DNA from: Streptomyces griseoloalbus
GTDB taxonomy: Bacteria; Actinomycetota; Actinomycetes; Streptomycetales; Streptomycetaceae
Direction of reading: 5' to 3'
NCBI GenBank assembly: GCA_014650015.1
Contig: BMUD01000030.1
Location: 1-64,000 of the forward strand
DNA length: 64,000 nt
Shown: piece after piece, positions 10,653-20,800 of the stretch
Layout of the letters: each line of letters begins with the position of its first letter
Position numbering within the stretch: position 1 is the first letter of the stretch
Made by a program: the position numbers and the translations under genes
Notes under the pieces: generated by a model
Databases searched by the model: none
What the model was told of the DNA's origin: nothing
Seen by the model: the letters and a program-made list of their open reading frames with translations, nothing else

Positions 10653-11882
10653 ATGGCAGTGCTGCGGCAGGAAGCCGGCCCCGAGGAGGTCGGGCTGGAC
10701 GCGGGTGCGCTGGAGCGTCTGGACCGGCATTTCGCCCGCCGGGTCGACGAGGGCCGGCTGCCCGGGTTCCTCGTGGCCGTCGCCCGGGGCGGACGCGTCG
10801 CGCACCTCACGGCGTACGGGGCGCGGGACGTCGCGGCCGGACTGCCCGTGGAGAGCGACACGCTGTGGCGGATCTACTCCATGACCAAGCCGGTGACGTC
10901 GGTGGGCGCCCTGATACTCATAGAGGAGGGGCGTCTGTCGCTGGACGATCCCGTCGGCCGCCACCTGCCGGCGTTCGCGGAGCCGCGCGTGTACGAGAGC
11001 GGGTCGGGCGACCGGGTACGCACCCGTCCGGCCTCCGGTCCCCTCCTCGTACGGCATCTGATGACGCACACCGCCGGGCTGACGTTCGCCTTCTACCAGG
11101 CGCATCCCGTCGACGCGCTGTACCGGGCGGCCGGGCTGGAGTCGTCGGTGCTGCCGGGGTCGGACCTCGCCGGGACGACCGAGGTGTACGCGAGCCTGCC
11201 GCTGCAGTTCGATCCGGGCACGCAGTGGAACTACTCGGTCGCCTCGAATGTGCTGGGACGGATCATCGAGGTCGTGTCCGGGCAGCCGCTCGACGCCTAC
11301 CTCACCGAGCGGATCTTCCGGCCGCTCGGTATGACGGACGCCGGGTTCGAGGTCTCCGACGAGCAGGCGGTGCGGCTCGCGGAACTGTACGGGGAGCCGG
11401 ACGACGGCGGCATCCAGCCGATTCCCGGACTGCCGCTGCGGGGGCGTCCCCGGTTCCTGTCCGGCAGCGGCGGCATGGTGGCCTCCGCCCACGACATGCA
11501 CCGGTTCATGGAACTGCTGCGCCGGCGCGGCGAACTCGACGGCACGCGACTGCTCGCCCCCGAGACCGTGGACCTGATGACCCGCAACCACCTCCCGGGC
11601 GGCGCCGACCTGCGCGCCTTCGGCAGCCGGCCCGCGCACGACGAACCCGGCAACGAGGGCGTCGGCTTCGGCCTCGGCGTCTCCGTCGTCATCGACCCCT
11701 CCCGTACCCAGGCCCCCTCCGGGCTGGGCAGCTACGGCTGGAGCGGGGTGGCCACCACCACCTTCTGGGTCGACCCGGGCCGCGACCTGACCGTGCAGTT
11801 CTACACGCAGGTGCGGCCCCGGTCCTCCCACACCGTCTTCCGTGACCTCAAACGGCTGGCGCACGAGGCGGTGGCGCGCTGA
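10653..11882 (+). CDS. Serine hydrolase, class C beta-lactamase/EstB-type esterase
   Basis: Penicillin-binding-protein fold hydrolase, 409 residues, no signal peptide, so probably a cytosolic esterase rather than a true beta-lactamase. The catalytic S-x-x-K is S76-M-T-K79 in IYSMTKPVTS, and the tyrosine motif is Y194 in WNYSVASNVLG. FLSGSGGMVASAHDM follows, then a C-terminal GYGWSG-like strand (SYGWSGVATTTFW). Start ATG has GGAGAG upstream. It ends six bases before the convergent GTP cyclohydrolase gene and has no obvious functional link to it. Confidence 0.88.
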   Translation: MAVLRQEAGPEEVGLDAGALERLDRHFARRVDEGRLPGFLVAVARGGRVAHLTAYGARDVAAGLPVESDTLWRIYSMTKPVTSVGALILIEEGRLSLDDPVGRHLPAFAEPRVYESGSGDRVRTRPASGPLLVRHLMTHTAGLTFAFYQAHPVDALYRAAGLESSVLPGSDLAGTTEVYASLPLQFDPGTQWNYSVASNVLGRIIEVVSGQPLDAYLTERIFRPLGMTDAGFEVSDEQAVRLAELYGEPDDGGIQPIPGLPLRGRPRFLSGSGGMVASAHDMHRFMELLRRRGELDGTRLLAPETVDLMTRNHLPGGADLRAFGSRPAHDEPGNEGVGFGLGVSVVIDPSRTQAPSGLGSYGWSGVATTTFWVDPGRDLTVQFYTQVRPRSSHTVFRDLKRLAHEAVAR

Positions 11883-11888
11883 CGGGCG

Positions 11889-12548
11889 TCAGGACAGGTG
11901 CGCCACCGCGTCCAGGTGGGGCAGGTGATGGTCGAGGCGTTCCCGCTTGGTGCGCAGATAGGTGATGTTGTTCTCGCACGGCGGGATGAGCAGCGGCACC
12001 TGCTCGGCGACCTGGATGCCGTGCCGCACCAACGCCTCGCGCTTGCGCGGGTTGTTGGACAACAGCCGCACCGACCGTATGCCGAGGTCCTGGAGGATGC
12101 CGGCGGCGGCACCGTAGTCGCGGGCGTCCACCGGCAGGCCGAGCGCGAGATTCGCCTCGACGGTGTCCAGGCCCTCCGCCTGCAGTGCCATCGCGCGCAG
12201 TTTGGCGAGCAGGCCTATGCCGCGGCCCTCGTGCCCTCTCAAGTAGACGACCACGCCCGCACCTTCGGCGACGACCGCGCGCAGCGCCGACACCAGCTGG
12301 TCGCCGCACTCGCAGTGCTGCGAACCGAAGGCGTCCCCGGTCAGGCACTCCGAGTGCAGCCGGGTCAGCACACCGTCCGTGCCGAGGTCGCCGTAGACCA
12401 GGGCGACTTGCTCGTCACCGCGGTCGTGGTCCAGGTAGCCGATCGCCTGGAACGTGCCGTACACCGTGGGCAGCGGCGCATTCACGACGCGTTCCACACC
12501 GGTCCGCCGCGGGGGCTTCTTGCCGAGTACGCCTACTTTTTCTGTCAT
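11889..12548 (-). CDS. ribA: GTP cyclohydrolase II homologue with Met120, predicted FAPy-forming
   Basis: Opens the imidazole ring of GTP. The 219-residue protein keeps the zinc cysteines C68, C79, C81 (ECLTGDAFGSQHCECGDQL) and the GHEGRGIGL loop. At residue 120, KLRAMALQ, Met replaces the Tyr of riboflavin-type enzymes (E. coli KIRAYALQ). In S. coelicolor SCO6655 the same Met120 is known to make the enzyme release 2-amino-5-formylamino-6-ribosylamino-4(3H)-pyrimidinone 5'-phosphate (FAPy) without deformylation. The start is the ATG at 12548; the longer frame is not used. No other rib genes adjoin; instead a creatininase-family gene diverges 41 bases away. Symbol is by family only: this is probably not the riboflavin enzyme. 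Confidence 0.92.
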   Translation of the reverse strand: MTEKVGVLGKKPPRRTGVERVVNAPLPTVYGTFQAIGYLDHDRGDEQVALVYGDLGTDGVLTRLHSECLTGDAFGSQHCECGDQLVSALRAVVAEGAGVVVYLRGHEGRGIGLLAKLRAMALQAEGLDTVEANLALGLPVDARDYGAAAGILQDLGIRSVRLLSNNPRKREALVRHGIQVAEQVPLLIPPCENNITYLRTKRERLDHHLPHLDAVAHLS

Positions 12549-12589
12549 GATTCTCGCGTTCCTAAGCAGAGACGAAAGGCCGTGAAGAC

Positions 12590-13498
12590 ATGGGTGGTTC
12601 ACACAAGCGGTCGGCGGCATACGGCCCGGTGCACGGTCTGTTGCCGGCGGATACTACTGAGGATGTACGCAATCGGGGCGCCGACGTCTCACGGCAGATC
12701 GCGGTTCTTCCCGTCGGGAGTTTCGAGCAGCACGGTCCGTTTCTTCCGCTGGCGACCGACACGCTGGTCGCCTGTGCGATCGCCCGGGAGATCGCCGACA
12801 GCTACCCGGTGCACCTCCTTCCTCCGGTGACGATCTCCTGCTCGCACGAGCACGCGGCCTGGCCGGGGACCGTCTCCCTCTCCTCCGTGACCCTTCACGC
12901 GGTGATACGGGACATCGCCGACTCGCTGCGCCGGTCGGGCGTGGACACCCTGGTGCTGGTCAACGGGCACGGCGGAAACTACGTCCTGGGCAATGCCGTT
13001 CAGGAATCCTCCGCCCGCGGCGAGCGGATGGCTCTGTTCCCGGCCCCGGAGGACTGGGAGACGGCGCGAGTGCGAGCCGGCGTGGTCACCTCGCTGCTCA
13101 CCGACATGCACGCGGGGGAAATCGAGACCTCCGTCCTTCTGCATACTCATCCCGAATTGCTGCGACCCGGTTATGAGACCTCCGATCACGTCGCGGACGA
13201 CCGACGCCATCTCCTCACCCTCGGCATGTCCGCCTACACCGATTCCGGTGTCATCGGCCGTCCTTCTCTGGGCTCGGCGGAAAAGGGCAAGGAACTCCTG
13301 GCGAGTCTCGCGGATTCCTTCGGCACATATTTCTCGATACTGACCTCACCTCCGATCCCGTCCACCCCGGCGAGCCCGTCCACCCCTGCAAGCCCGACTG
13401 GCCTTCCCAGCCCGTCCACACCTTCGAGCCCGTCCGGCCCTCCCAGCCCGTCCACACCTTCGAGCCCGTCCGGCCCTCCCAGCCCGTCCGGCGTTTGA
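12590..13498 (+). CDS. Creatininase-family hydrolase, candidate FAPy deformylase
   Basis: Metal-dependent amidohydrolase of the creatininase/ArfB family, 302 residues. Metal and catalytic segments are intact: GSFEQHGPFLPLATDT (Glu46, His48), SCSHEHAAWPGTVSL, NGHGGNYVLG and HAGEIETS. The archaeal member ArfB deformylates FAPy; pairing with a Met120 GTP cyclohydrolase suggests the same reaction here (inference). ATG at 12590 has AAAGG ten bases upstream; GTG at 12629 is an alternative. The fold should end near residue 250; the last ~50 residues are Pro/Ser-rich and encoded by a tandem repeat, so the natural stop seems lost. The 3' 265 bases overlap the convergent membrane gene. Confidence 0.88.
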   Translation: MGGSHKRSAAYGPVHGLLPADTTEDVRNRGADVSRQIAVLPVGSFEQHGPFLPLATDTLVACAIAREIADSYPVHLLPPVTISCSHEHAAWPGTVSLSSVTLHAVIRDIADSLRRSGVDTLVLVNGHGGNYVLGNAVQESSARGERMALFPAPEDWETARVRAGVVTSLLTDMHAGEIETSVLLHTHPELLRPGYETSDHVADDRRHLLTLGMSAYTDSGVIGRPSLGSAEKGKELLASLADSFGTYFSILTSPPIPSTPASPSTPASPTGLPSPSTPSSPSGPPSPSTPSSPSGPPSPSGV

Positions 13499-14625
13499 GG
13501 ACGAGGCCGAAGGCCGACAGGGGGTCCGGGGGCAACGCCCCCGGGGACGGGACGGGAAGGGGCGGCGGGGGCGAAAGAAGGCCGGCCTCCGACCGGGCGG
13601 GAGCCGGCCCGCACCCCCGCGTACCAGCGGGCGACAAGCACCACGGCCCCCGGCGCACTCGCCACCAGGCTGAGAACGCCATACACCACCGCGACGGTCA
13701 GCCCCCGGCCCGCGCCGAGACCTGCCGCACCGAACGCCCAGGCGGTAACGCCCTCCCGAGGCCCCCACCCACCCACATTCAGCGGCAGCCCCATCGCGAG
13801 CAGCGCCAACACGGCGAGCGGAAGCAACTCGACCACGGCGGCGCCGACGCCGGCGACCTGCGCGGCGAGCACGAACATCACGACGTACCCGGCCAGCACG
13901 ACGACGGACGAGACAAGAACCCCCGGCGCGCTGCGCCGCGAGCACAGCCCCTCGCGCGCCTCGGCGACGATCCCGTGCAGCACCCGCTCCCGCCGCCGCG
14001 AGGGCGCCCGGTTCATCCGCAGCGCGAGCACCACCGCACAAGCACCCAGCGCCGCGAGGCCGACCACAGGCGCGGCCTGCCGCACCTCACCGAGCACGGG
14101 TGACGGCATGCTCACCAGCACCACGGCGCCGGCGGCGAACAGCGCGAGCTGCCCGGCGGTCCGCTCCAGGACTACCGCCCGTACCCCACGTCCCAGGTCA
14201 CCGGTGCTCTGCCCGTGGCGCACGGCCCGGTGGACGTCACCGAGGACACCGCCCGGCAGGGCCGCGTTCAGGAACAGGGCCCGGTAGTAGTCGGCGACGG
14301 CGGAGCCGAGCGGCAGCCGGATCCCGAGCCCCCGGGCCACCAGCGCCCAACGCCACGCACTGAACACGGTGGTCACGAGCCCGATCGCCAGCGCCGCGAG
14401 CAGCGTCGCCCCGTCGATGCGGCGCAGCCCGTCCAGGAAGACCCCGGTGCCGAGACGCCAGAACAGGACCGCGAGGATCGCGACACCGGCAAGGGTGCCG
14501 AGACGGGTGCGTACGGTACGGGTGTTGAGCCGGGCGAGGAGACCTCGGGCGCCGGCCTCGTCCCCTTTGGTGTTCGGCACGGACGCCGCCCGTGCCACGG
14601 GTGCCTCCACCGTCCGCGCACTCAT
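13234..14625 (-). CDS. Flippase-like integral membrane protein (lysylphosphatidylglycerol synthase TM/UPF0104 fold)
   Basis: Predicted inner-membrane protein of the AglD/MprF-N-terminal class. From the ATG at 14625 it has 463 residues. Hydrophobic segments run from VRTRLGTLAGVAILAVLFW through ALVVLVARWYAGVR at about residue 340. Family marks include AWRWALVARGLG, LFLNAALPGGVLGD and PLNVGGWGPREG. The ATG overlaps the methyltransferase stop as ATGA. The C-terminal ~120 residues (GLGGPDGLEGVDG repeats and beyond) are non-conserved and antisense to the creatininase gene, so the real domain ends near 13620. Such proteins move lipid-linked or amphipathic products across the membrane. Confidence 0.82.
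   Translation of the reverse strand: MSARTVEAPVARAASVPNTKGDEAGARGLLARLNTRTVRTRLGTLAGVAILAVLFWRLGTGVFLDGLRRIDGATLLAALAIGLVTTVFSAWRWALVARGLGIRLPLGSAVADYYRALFLNAALPGGVLGDVHRAVRHGQSTGDLGRGVRAVVLERTAGQLALFAAGAVVLVSMPSPVLGEVRQAAPVVGLAALGACAVVLALRMNRAPSRRRERVLHGIVAEAREGLCSRRSAPGVLVSSVVVLAGYVVMFVLAAQVAGVGAAVVELLPLAVLALLAMGLPLNVGGWGPREGVTAWAFGAAGLGAGRGLTVAVVYGVLSLVASAPGAVVLVARWYAGVRAGSRPVGGRPSFAPAAPSRPVPGGVAPGPPVGLRPRPQTPDGLGGPDGLEGVDGLGGPDGLEGVDGLGRPVGLAGVDGLAGVDGIGGEVSIEKYVPKESARLARSSLPFSAEPREGRPMTPESV
13357..13560. repeat. 36-bp minisatellite plus Streptomyces-type intergenic repeat
   Basis: Two exact 36-base copies lie at 13406-13441 and 13442-13477, with degenerate AGCCCGTCC units upstream from about 13357 and a partial copy at 13478. 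The last unit runs into GTCCGGCGTTTGAGGACGAGGCC, which I recognise as a dispersed intergenic element of Streptomyces genomes. It is followed by a hairpin, CCGGGGGC/GCCCCCGG (13526-13544), that could terminate transcription. 36 is a multiple of three, so both overlapping genes stay open through it. Confidence 0.8.
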
Positions 14626-15751
14626 GCGTCGCCGTCCGCCGGCCGGCACAGGGCGAGCAGATCGCTGTGGTGGACGACGGCCCGCAACTCCCCCGCAGCG
14701 CAGGCGGCCAGACGCTCGGCCAGATAACGGTCGGCGCGTTCCGCCAGTTCCGGTCGCTCCTCCACCGCCGCCCCGACCCAGCCCCGCAGCCACTGCTCGG
14801 TCAGCGCCGCCTGCCCGGGACCGAGGCGCCAGGGGCTCGGGTTCAGCCGTACGGTCGCACCGTGCTCGGCGAAGGCCTCGGCGGTGACCGTGACCGCGTC
14901 CGGTCCGAGCAGACCGCCCCGGCGCTGATGGGCGTTGAACGCCTCGGTGATCTCCTCGTCCATCGGGTGCGGCGCGGTCAGTTCGACACGTCCGGCCACG
15001 GAGAGCGTCAGCAGCGCCGGGCAGCCGGCTCCCGCGCAGGCGGCGGCGAGTGTGCCGACCTCCTCACGGGTGAGGACGTCGAGCAGCGCGGACGCGGTTA
15101 CCAGGGAGGCACCGGCGAGCGCGTCCGGGGTGAGCCGGGCGACGTCACCGCGCCGGGTCTCGACGGTGACATGGCTGCCGTCGGCGGCGGAGCGCGGCGA
15201 GGCGACGGCGGCGAAGTGCAGCAGGTAGGGGTCCCGGTCGTGCAGGACCCAGTGCTGGGCGCCGTCGAGTCGGGGGGCGAGCCAGCGGCCCATGGAGCCG
15301 GTGCCGCAGCCGATGTCGTGGACGACGAGTCCGTCCGCCCGCCGCGGCGGAACGGCGAGCCGGATGCGCAGCGGGTCGAGCAGGTCGTGGGAGCGGGCGG
15401 CGGCGTCGGCCGGTTCGCGCAGTCGGAGCCACTCGGGCGCGTAGCGGGGTGGTTCGTCGGCTTCGGTCCCGCGCAGCCGCAGGGTGGCCCGCTCTGTGGG
15501 GCGGGGCGCGGGGCCCGCGCCGGGGATGACGGACCGGCCGACGGTGGTGGTCTCGTGTTCCACGTCGCCCCTTCGCGGGCCGGGTACCGGGTGCGTGACG
15601 TCCCGGAGCCCGGGCGCCGCATCCGTCACGTCCCGGAGCCCCGGCGCCGCATCCGCGACGCCCCGGAGCCCAGGTGCCGTATCCGCGACGCCCCGGTGTC
15701 CGGGCCGGGCCGGGATCGTCCCGCCGTGCTGTGGGGTGGTCGCCGGTTCGG

Positions 15752-15755
<4 letters not shown>
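14622..15755 (-). CDS. Class I SAM-dependent methyltransferase with N-terminal decapeptide repeats
   Basis: Cytosolic methyltransferase, 377 residues. The SAM-binding motif I is VVHDIGCGTGSMGRW near residue 150, followed by HWVLHDRDPYLL (acidic ribose-binding strand end) and LVTASALLDVL. It starts in an ATGA overlap with the glycosyltransferase stop and ends in an ATGA overlap with the flippase-like gene, so it is translationally coupled on both sides. About residues 15-55 are three to four tandem 10-residue units of the type GLRDVTDAAP, encoded by a 30-bp minisatellite and absent from the core fold. The methyl acceptor is unknown; the cluster suggests a pyrimidine- or pterin-derived glycoside. 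Confidence 0.85.
15598..15710. repeat. 30-bp in-frame minisatellite in the methyltransferase gene
   Basis: Units begin at 15598, 15628, 15658 and 15688 (the last partial), each close to ACGTCCCGGAGCCC-GGCGCCGCATCCG. Copies differ by a few substitutions. As 30 is a multiple of three, the repeat adds 10-residue units to the protein without a frameshift. Confidence 0.85.
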
Positions 15756-17424
<1,669 letters not shown>

Positions 17425-17495
17425 TCAGCGTCCGCTACGTCCGTTCTCAGGTCGGACGTGCTTGCCCGGACCCGCCTGCTTCAGACCCGCTTGCT

Positions 17496-18476
17496 TCAGT
17501 CGGGGTCGCCGTAGCGCACGCGATGGCAGAGCGCGGGAATCTCGCCGGAGGCCAGCCGGGGCATGACGTCGGGCAGTTCGTCGAAGGGGGACTCGCCGGT
17601 GATCAGGGCGTCGAGCGCGGGGTCGGCGAGCAGGTCGAGGGCGAGGGCGAGCCGGTCGGCATAGCCGCGGTGCGCGCGGGCCGGGGAGAGGGTGCCGACT
17701 TGGCTGCCGCGGATGACCAGCCGCCGGGAGTGGAAGGCCTCGCCCAGCGGAAGGCTCACCTTCCGGTCGCCGTACCAGCTCAGTTCGACGACGGTCCCCT
17801 CGGCGCGGAGCAGTTCGAGTGCCCGGCCCAGTCCCTGCTCGGTGGCGCTGGCGTGCACGACCAGGTCGCACTCGCCGAGGGCGTCCCCGGGCAGCGCGAA
17901 TCCGGCTCCGAGCGCCTCGGCGGTCCTCGCCCGCGCGGGGTCCGTGTCGACGAGCTGGACGCGTACGCCCGGGAAGCGGGCCAGCAGCGCGGCGACCGAG
18001 CAGCCGACCATGCCGCCGCCGACGACGGCGATGCGGTCGCCGACCAGTGGCGCCGCGTCCCACAGGGCGTTGACGGCGGTCTCCACGGTGCCGGCGAGCA
18101 CGGCCCGTCCGGCGGGCACGTCGTCGGGCACGGGTGTGACGGCGCTCGCGGGAACGACGTAGCGCGTCTGATGCGGGTAGAGGCAGAAGACCGTACGCCC
18201 GGTGAGCGCCTCGGGCCCCTCCTCCACCACTCCCACATTCAGATAGCCGTACTTCACCGGCCCGGGGAAGTCGCCTTCCTGGAACGGGGCCCGCATCGCC
18301 GTGTGCTGGCTCTCGGGCACGCCACCGCGGAAGACAAGGGTCTCGGTGCCACGGCTCACCCCGGAGTAGAGCGAGCGCACCAGCACCTCTCCCGGACCGG
18401 GTGCGGGCAGGGCGACCTCGCGGATTCCGCCGCGGCCAGGTGAGTCGAGCCAGAACGCACGGGCGGTGCGGTTCAT
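17496..18476 (-). CDS. Medium-chain zinc-binding-type dehydrogenase, BchC-like
   Basis: Rossmann-fold oxidoreductase of the MDR superfamily, 326 residues from the ATG at 18476. It has a GroES-like N-terminal domain ([20 protein letters not shown]) and the cofactor motif [20 protein letters not shown], followed by LVDTDPARA; the Asp favours NAD(H). The catalytic Cys-His zinc ligands and the four-Cys structural zinc loop of alcohol dehydrogenases are not visible, so it is probably zinc-independent, like 2-desacetyl-2-hydroxyethyl-bacteriochlorophyllide dehydrogenase relatives. The PTPS-like gene follows after 158 bases. It diverges from the CDP-alcohol phosphatidyltransferase gene. Confidence 0.85.
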   Translation of the reverse strand: MNRTARAFWLDSPGRGGIREVALPAPGPGEVLVRSLYSGVSRGTETLVFRGGVPESQHTAMRAPFQEGDFPGPVKYGYLNVGVVEEGPEALTGRTVFCLYPHQTRYVVPASAVTPVPDDVPAGRAVLAGTVETAVNALWDAAPLVGDRIAVVGGGMVGCSVAALLARFPGVRVQLVDTDPARARTAEALGAGFALPGDALGECDLVVHASATEQGLGRALELLRAEGTVVELSWYGDRKVSLPLGEAFHSRRLVIRGSQVGTLSPARAHRGYADRLALALDLLADPALDALITGESPFDELPDVMPRLASGEIPALCHRVRYGDPD

Positions 18477-18584
18477 CGAATTACTCCTGAACGATCGGGA
18501 AGCTGCACGCGTACCGAGTGGTGCACAGGCCGCGCACAAGGTAGCGGCGTTGATCGACTCTGTCACACGGCCGGAGGGTGTTCG

Positions 18585-19346
18585 GTGGCCCTGAACAACA
18601 CTTACGACGCGAGGCTCGTACAGCAGGAGACAGCCGTGGGGGCGGGCGTACAGATCCTGTTGCTCGCACTGCTCGGCACGGCGATCGGCATGGGCCCGGC
18701 GGGCTGGCTGACCGGTCTCGCGTTCGCGATCGCCACGTGGGCGGTGCTGTCACGGGCCCTGCACCGGTCCCGGCCGCGCTCCTTCGGCGCGGCCAACCGG
18801 GTCACCCTCGGCCGGGCCGTCCTCGTCGGCGGGGTGACCGCGCTGGTCGCCGACTCGTTCCAGGACTCGCCGCCCGTCTCGCTCTTCGTCGGCCTGACCG
18901 CCGTGGCGTTGATCCTCGACGGCGTGGACGGCAAGGTGGCGCGCCGGACCGGTACGTCGACTCCTCTGGGCGCCCGCTTCGACATGGAGGTGGACGCGTT
19001 CCTGATCCTGGTGCTGAGTGTGTATGTGTCGATGGCGATGGGCCCTTGGGTGCTGCTGATCGGCTCGATGCGGTACGTCTTCGTCGCGGCGGCACGCGTC
19101 TGGCCCTGGCTGACGGCCTCGCTCCCGCCGAGCACGGCCCGCAAGACGGTGGCGGCGCTCCAGGGGGTGCTGTTGCTGGTGGCGGGCGCGAACCTGCTGC
19201 CGTACACGGTCAACGTCGGGGTGGTGGTCCTGGCGCTGGGCCTGCTGGTGTGGTCGTTCGGCCGCGATGTGCTGTGGCTGTGGCGGACGTCGCGGATGGC
19301 GGCCGTTCCGGCGGGACGTGAGGTGCGGGAGCTGGTCGCCGGGTGA
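18585..19346 (+). CDS. CDP-alcohol phosphatidyltransferase family membrane protein
   Basis: Integral membrane enzyme, 253 residues, about six to seven membrane segments. The complete CDP-alcohol phosphotransferase motif DGx2ARx8Gx3Dx3D is present at about residues 110-132 (starting DGKVARR). It would transfer a phosphatidyl or other phospho-alcohol group from a CDP-activated donor to a hydroxyl acceptor. Start GTG has GGAGGG at 18573-18578. It diverges from the dehydrogenase of the same cluster. The stop codon lies inside the first unit of a 42-bp tandem repeat. A plain phospholipid function (PgsA/PssA) is possible, but its position suggests a lipid-attachment step in the cluster's pathway. 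Confidence 0.88.
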   Translation: MALNNTYDARLVQQETAVGAGVQILLLALLGTAIGMGPAGWLTGLAFAIATWAVLSRALHRSRPRSFGAANRVTLGRAVLVGGVTALVADSFQDSPPVSLFVGLTAVALILDGVDGKVARRTGTSTPLGARFDMEVDAFLILVLSVYVSMAMGPWVLLIGSMRYVFVAAARVWPWLTASLPPSTARKTVAALQGVLLLVAGANLLPYTVNVGVVVLALGLLVWSFGRDVLWLWRTSRMAAVPAGREVRELVAG

Positions 19347-19545
19347 GTCGGGCCGCTTGCCAGGTAAGTCGGGCCGGGCGCCGGGTGAGACGGGCCGCTT
19401 GCCAGGTAAGTCGGGCCGGGCGCCGGGTGAGACGGGCCGCTTGCCAGGTAAGTCGGGCCGGGCGCCGGGTGAGACGGGCGGGGCGCACGAGACGGGCGGG
19501 TGGGACGAGACGGGCGGTGGGACGAGACGGGCCGGGCGCCGGGTG
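19341..19545. repeat. 42-bp minisatellite between convergent genes
   Basis: Three near-identical 42-base units occupy 19341-19382, 19383-19424 and 19425-19466. The pattern is GGGTGAGACGGGCCGCTTGC then CAGGTAAGTCGGGCCGGGCG then CC. Degraded GACGGGCGGG units continue to about 19545. The first unit contains the stop of the phosphatidyltransferase gene. There are no unique spacers, so this is not a CRISPR. Confidence 0.9.
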
Positions 19546-19567
19546 ACGCGAAGGGGGTGTGAAACGG

Positions 19568-20800
19568 TCACTTTCGTCTCGGCACCAGCCCCGCCGCCAC
19601 CGCCGTCATGGCCGCCAGGACCAGCCACGGCACCTCCCGTGGCAGCCCCGCGTCCAGCAGGGTGCCGGTCGCCGAGCTGCCGAGCAGCACGATCAGGCCG
19701 GAGACCGAGGACAGTGCCCCGGTGTAAAGGCCGAGTCGGCCCTCCTCGGCGAGGTCGGGCACCAGGGCTCGGGCCACCGGCGCCACGAGCATCTGGCCGA
19801 GGGTGAGCAGGACGACGAACCCGGCCGCGGGGACCAATCCGACCGCCCCCGTCCACCTGGCGGGGAGGGCCGCCGCCACGACCCCGAAGCCGGCCGCGAC
19901 GACGATCAGTCCGGCCGCCATGGACCGGCGCATCGCCAGCCGCTCCCCCGCCCAGCGGGTGACCGGCAGCTGGGCGGTCACCACCAGCAGCGAGGACAGC
20001 GCGAACAGCCAGGCCAGCGCGGTCTGCGAGCCGGTGGCGCGCTCCACCTCCTTCGGGAGGGCGAGATACAGCTGGTTGTAGGCGAGCAGGTAGGCGCCGT
20101 AGGCGCAGCACAGCGCCAGGAAGGGCCGGTTGCGCAGCACCAGCCGCAGTCCGCCCCCGACCGGCGTCCGGTCCCGTCCGGGTATGTGCTGCGGCAGCAG
20201 CCTGGCATGACCGGCGAGCACGAGTACGAAGATCCCGGCGCCCGCCAGACACGCGGTGCGGAAGTCCACTGCCAGCAGCAGCGCCCCCAGCAACGGCCCG
20301 GCGAACGCCCCCGCCTGCCCCGCCACGGTGAACAACGCCAGCACCCGGGTGCGCGGTCCCCCGCCTCCCTCCTCCCACGCCACCGCCTGCCTGGCCACCT
20401 CCGACTCGACGGCCGGTGAGAACAGCGCGGCGGCGAACCCGGTCAGCAGCACCGCGCAGACCACCGCCCAGGTCCGCTCGGCGTACCCCAGCCACACGAA
20501 CCCGCCGATCCGCAGGGCACACCCGGCGAGCACCACCGGCCGGATGCCGTACCGGTCGGCCAGCACCCCGCCCACCACGAACAGCCCCTGCTGACTGAAC
20601 GTCCTGAGCCCCAGCACCAGCCCGACCAGCCACCCCGCCATCCCCATGGCCTGACCCAGATGCGCGGAGAGAAAGGGCAGTACGGCGAAGAACCCCAGGT
20701 TGAAGGCGAGTTGGGTGAGGATCAGCAGCCGCAGCAGAGGGGAGAGCCGGAGAGGGCGGCCGGGCGCCTCGCCCCGCGGTCCGGTGGACAGAGCACTCAC
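19568..20800 (-). CDS. MFS transporter (DHA1-type exporter)
   Basis: Twelve-segment inner-membrane exporter, 410 residues. It has LILTQLAFNLGFFAVLPFLSAHL at the N-terminus, motif-A-like VGGVLADRYGIRPVVLAG after segment 2, and a motif-C-like FTVAGQAGAFAGPLLGALL in segment 5. It starts with GTG in a GTGA overlap with the fused ABC permease stop and is the last gene of a four-gene operon. Next to a nickel/peptide-type importer it recalls the exporter of opine-metallophore systems (CntE-like arrangement), though a drug exporter is equally possible. Confidence 0.87.
   Translation of the reverse strand: MSALSTGPRGEAPGRPLRLSPLLRLLILTQLAFNLGFFAVLPFLSAHLGQAMGMAGWLVGLVLGLRTFSQQGLFVVGGVLADRYGIRPVVLAGCALRIGGFVWLGYAERTWAVVCAVLLTGFAAALFSPAVESEVARQAVAWEEGGGGPRTRVLALFTVAGQAGAFAGPLLGALLLAVDFRTACLAGAGIFVLVLAGHARLLPQHIPGRDRTPVGGGLRLVLRNRPFLALCCAYGAYLLAYNQLYLALPKEVERATGSQTALAWLFALSSLLVVTAQLPVTRWAGERLAMRRSMAAGLIVVAAGFGVVAAALPARWTGAVGLVPAAGFVVLLTLGQMLVAPVARALVPDLAEEGRLGLYTGALSSVSGLIVLLGSSATGTLLDAGLPREVPWLVLAAMTAVAAGLVPRRK

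Noticed and set aside
10653-11882. Antibiotic-resistance beta-lactamase
   Set aside because: No signal peptide, and the motifs fit the EstB-type esterase branch better than class C beta-lactamases.
11889-12548. Riboflavin biosynthesis operon
   Set aside because: No ribD, ribE or ribH genes adjoin, no FMN riboswitch-like leader was seen, and Met120 argues against the normal RibA reaction.
19341-19466. CRISPR-like regular array
   Set aside because: Units are contiguous 42-bp copies with no unique spacers and no cas genes nearby.
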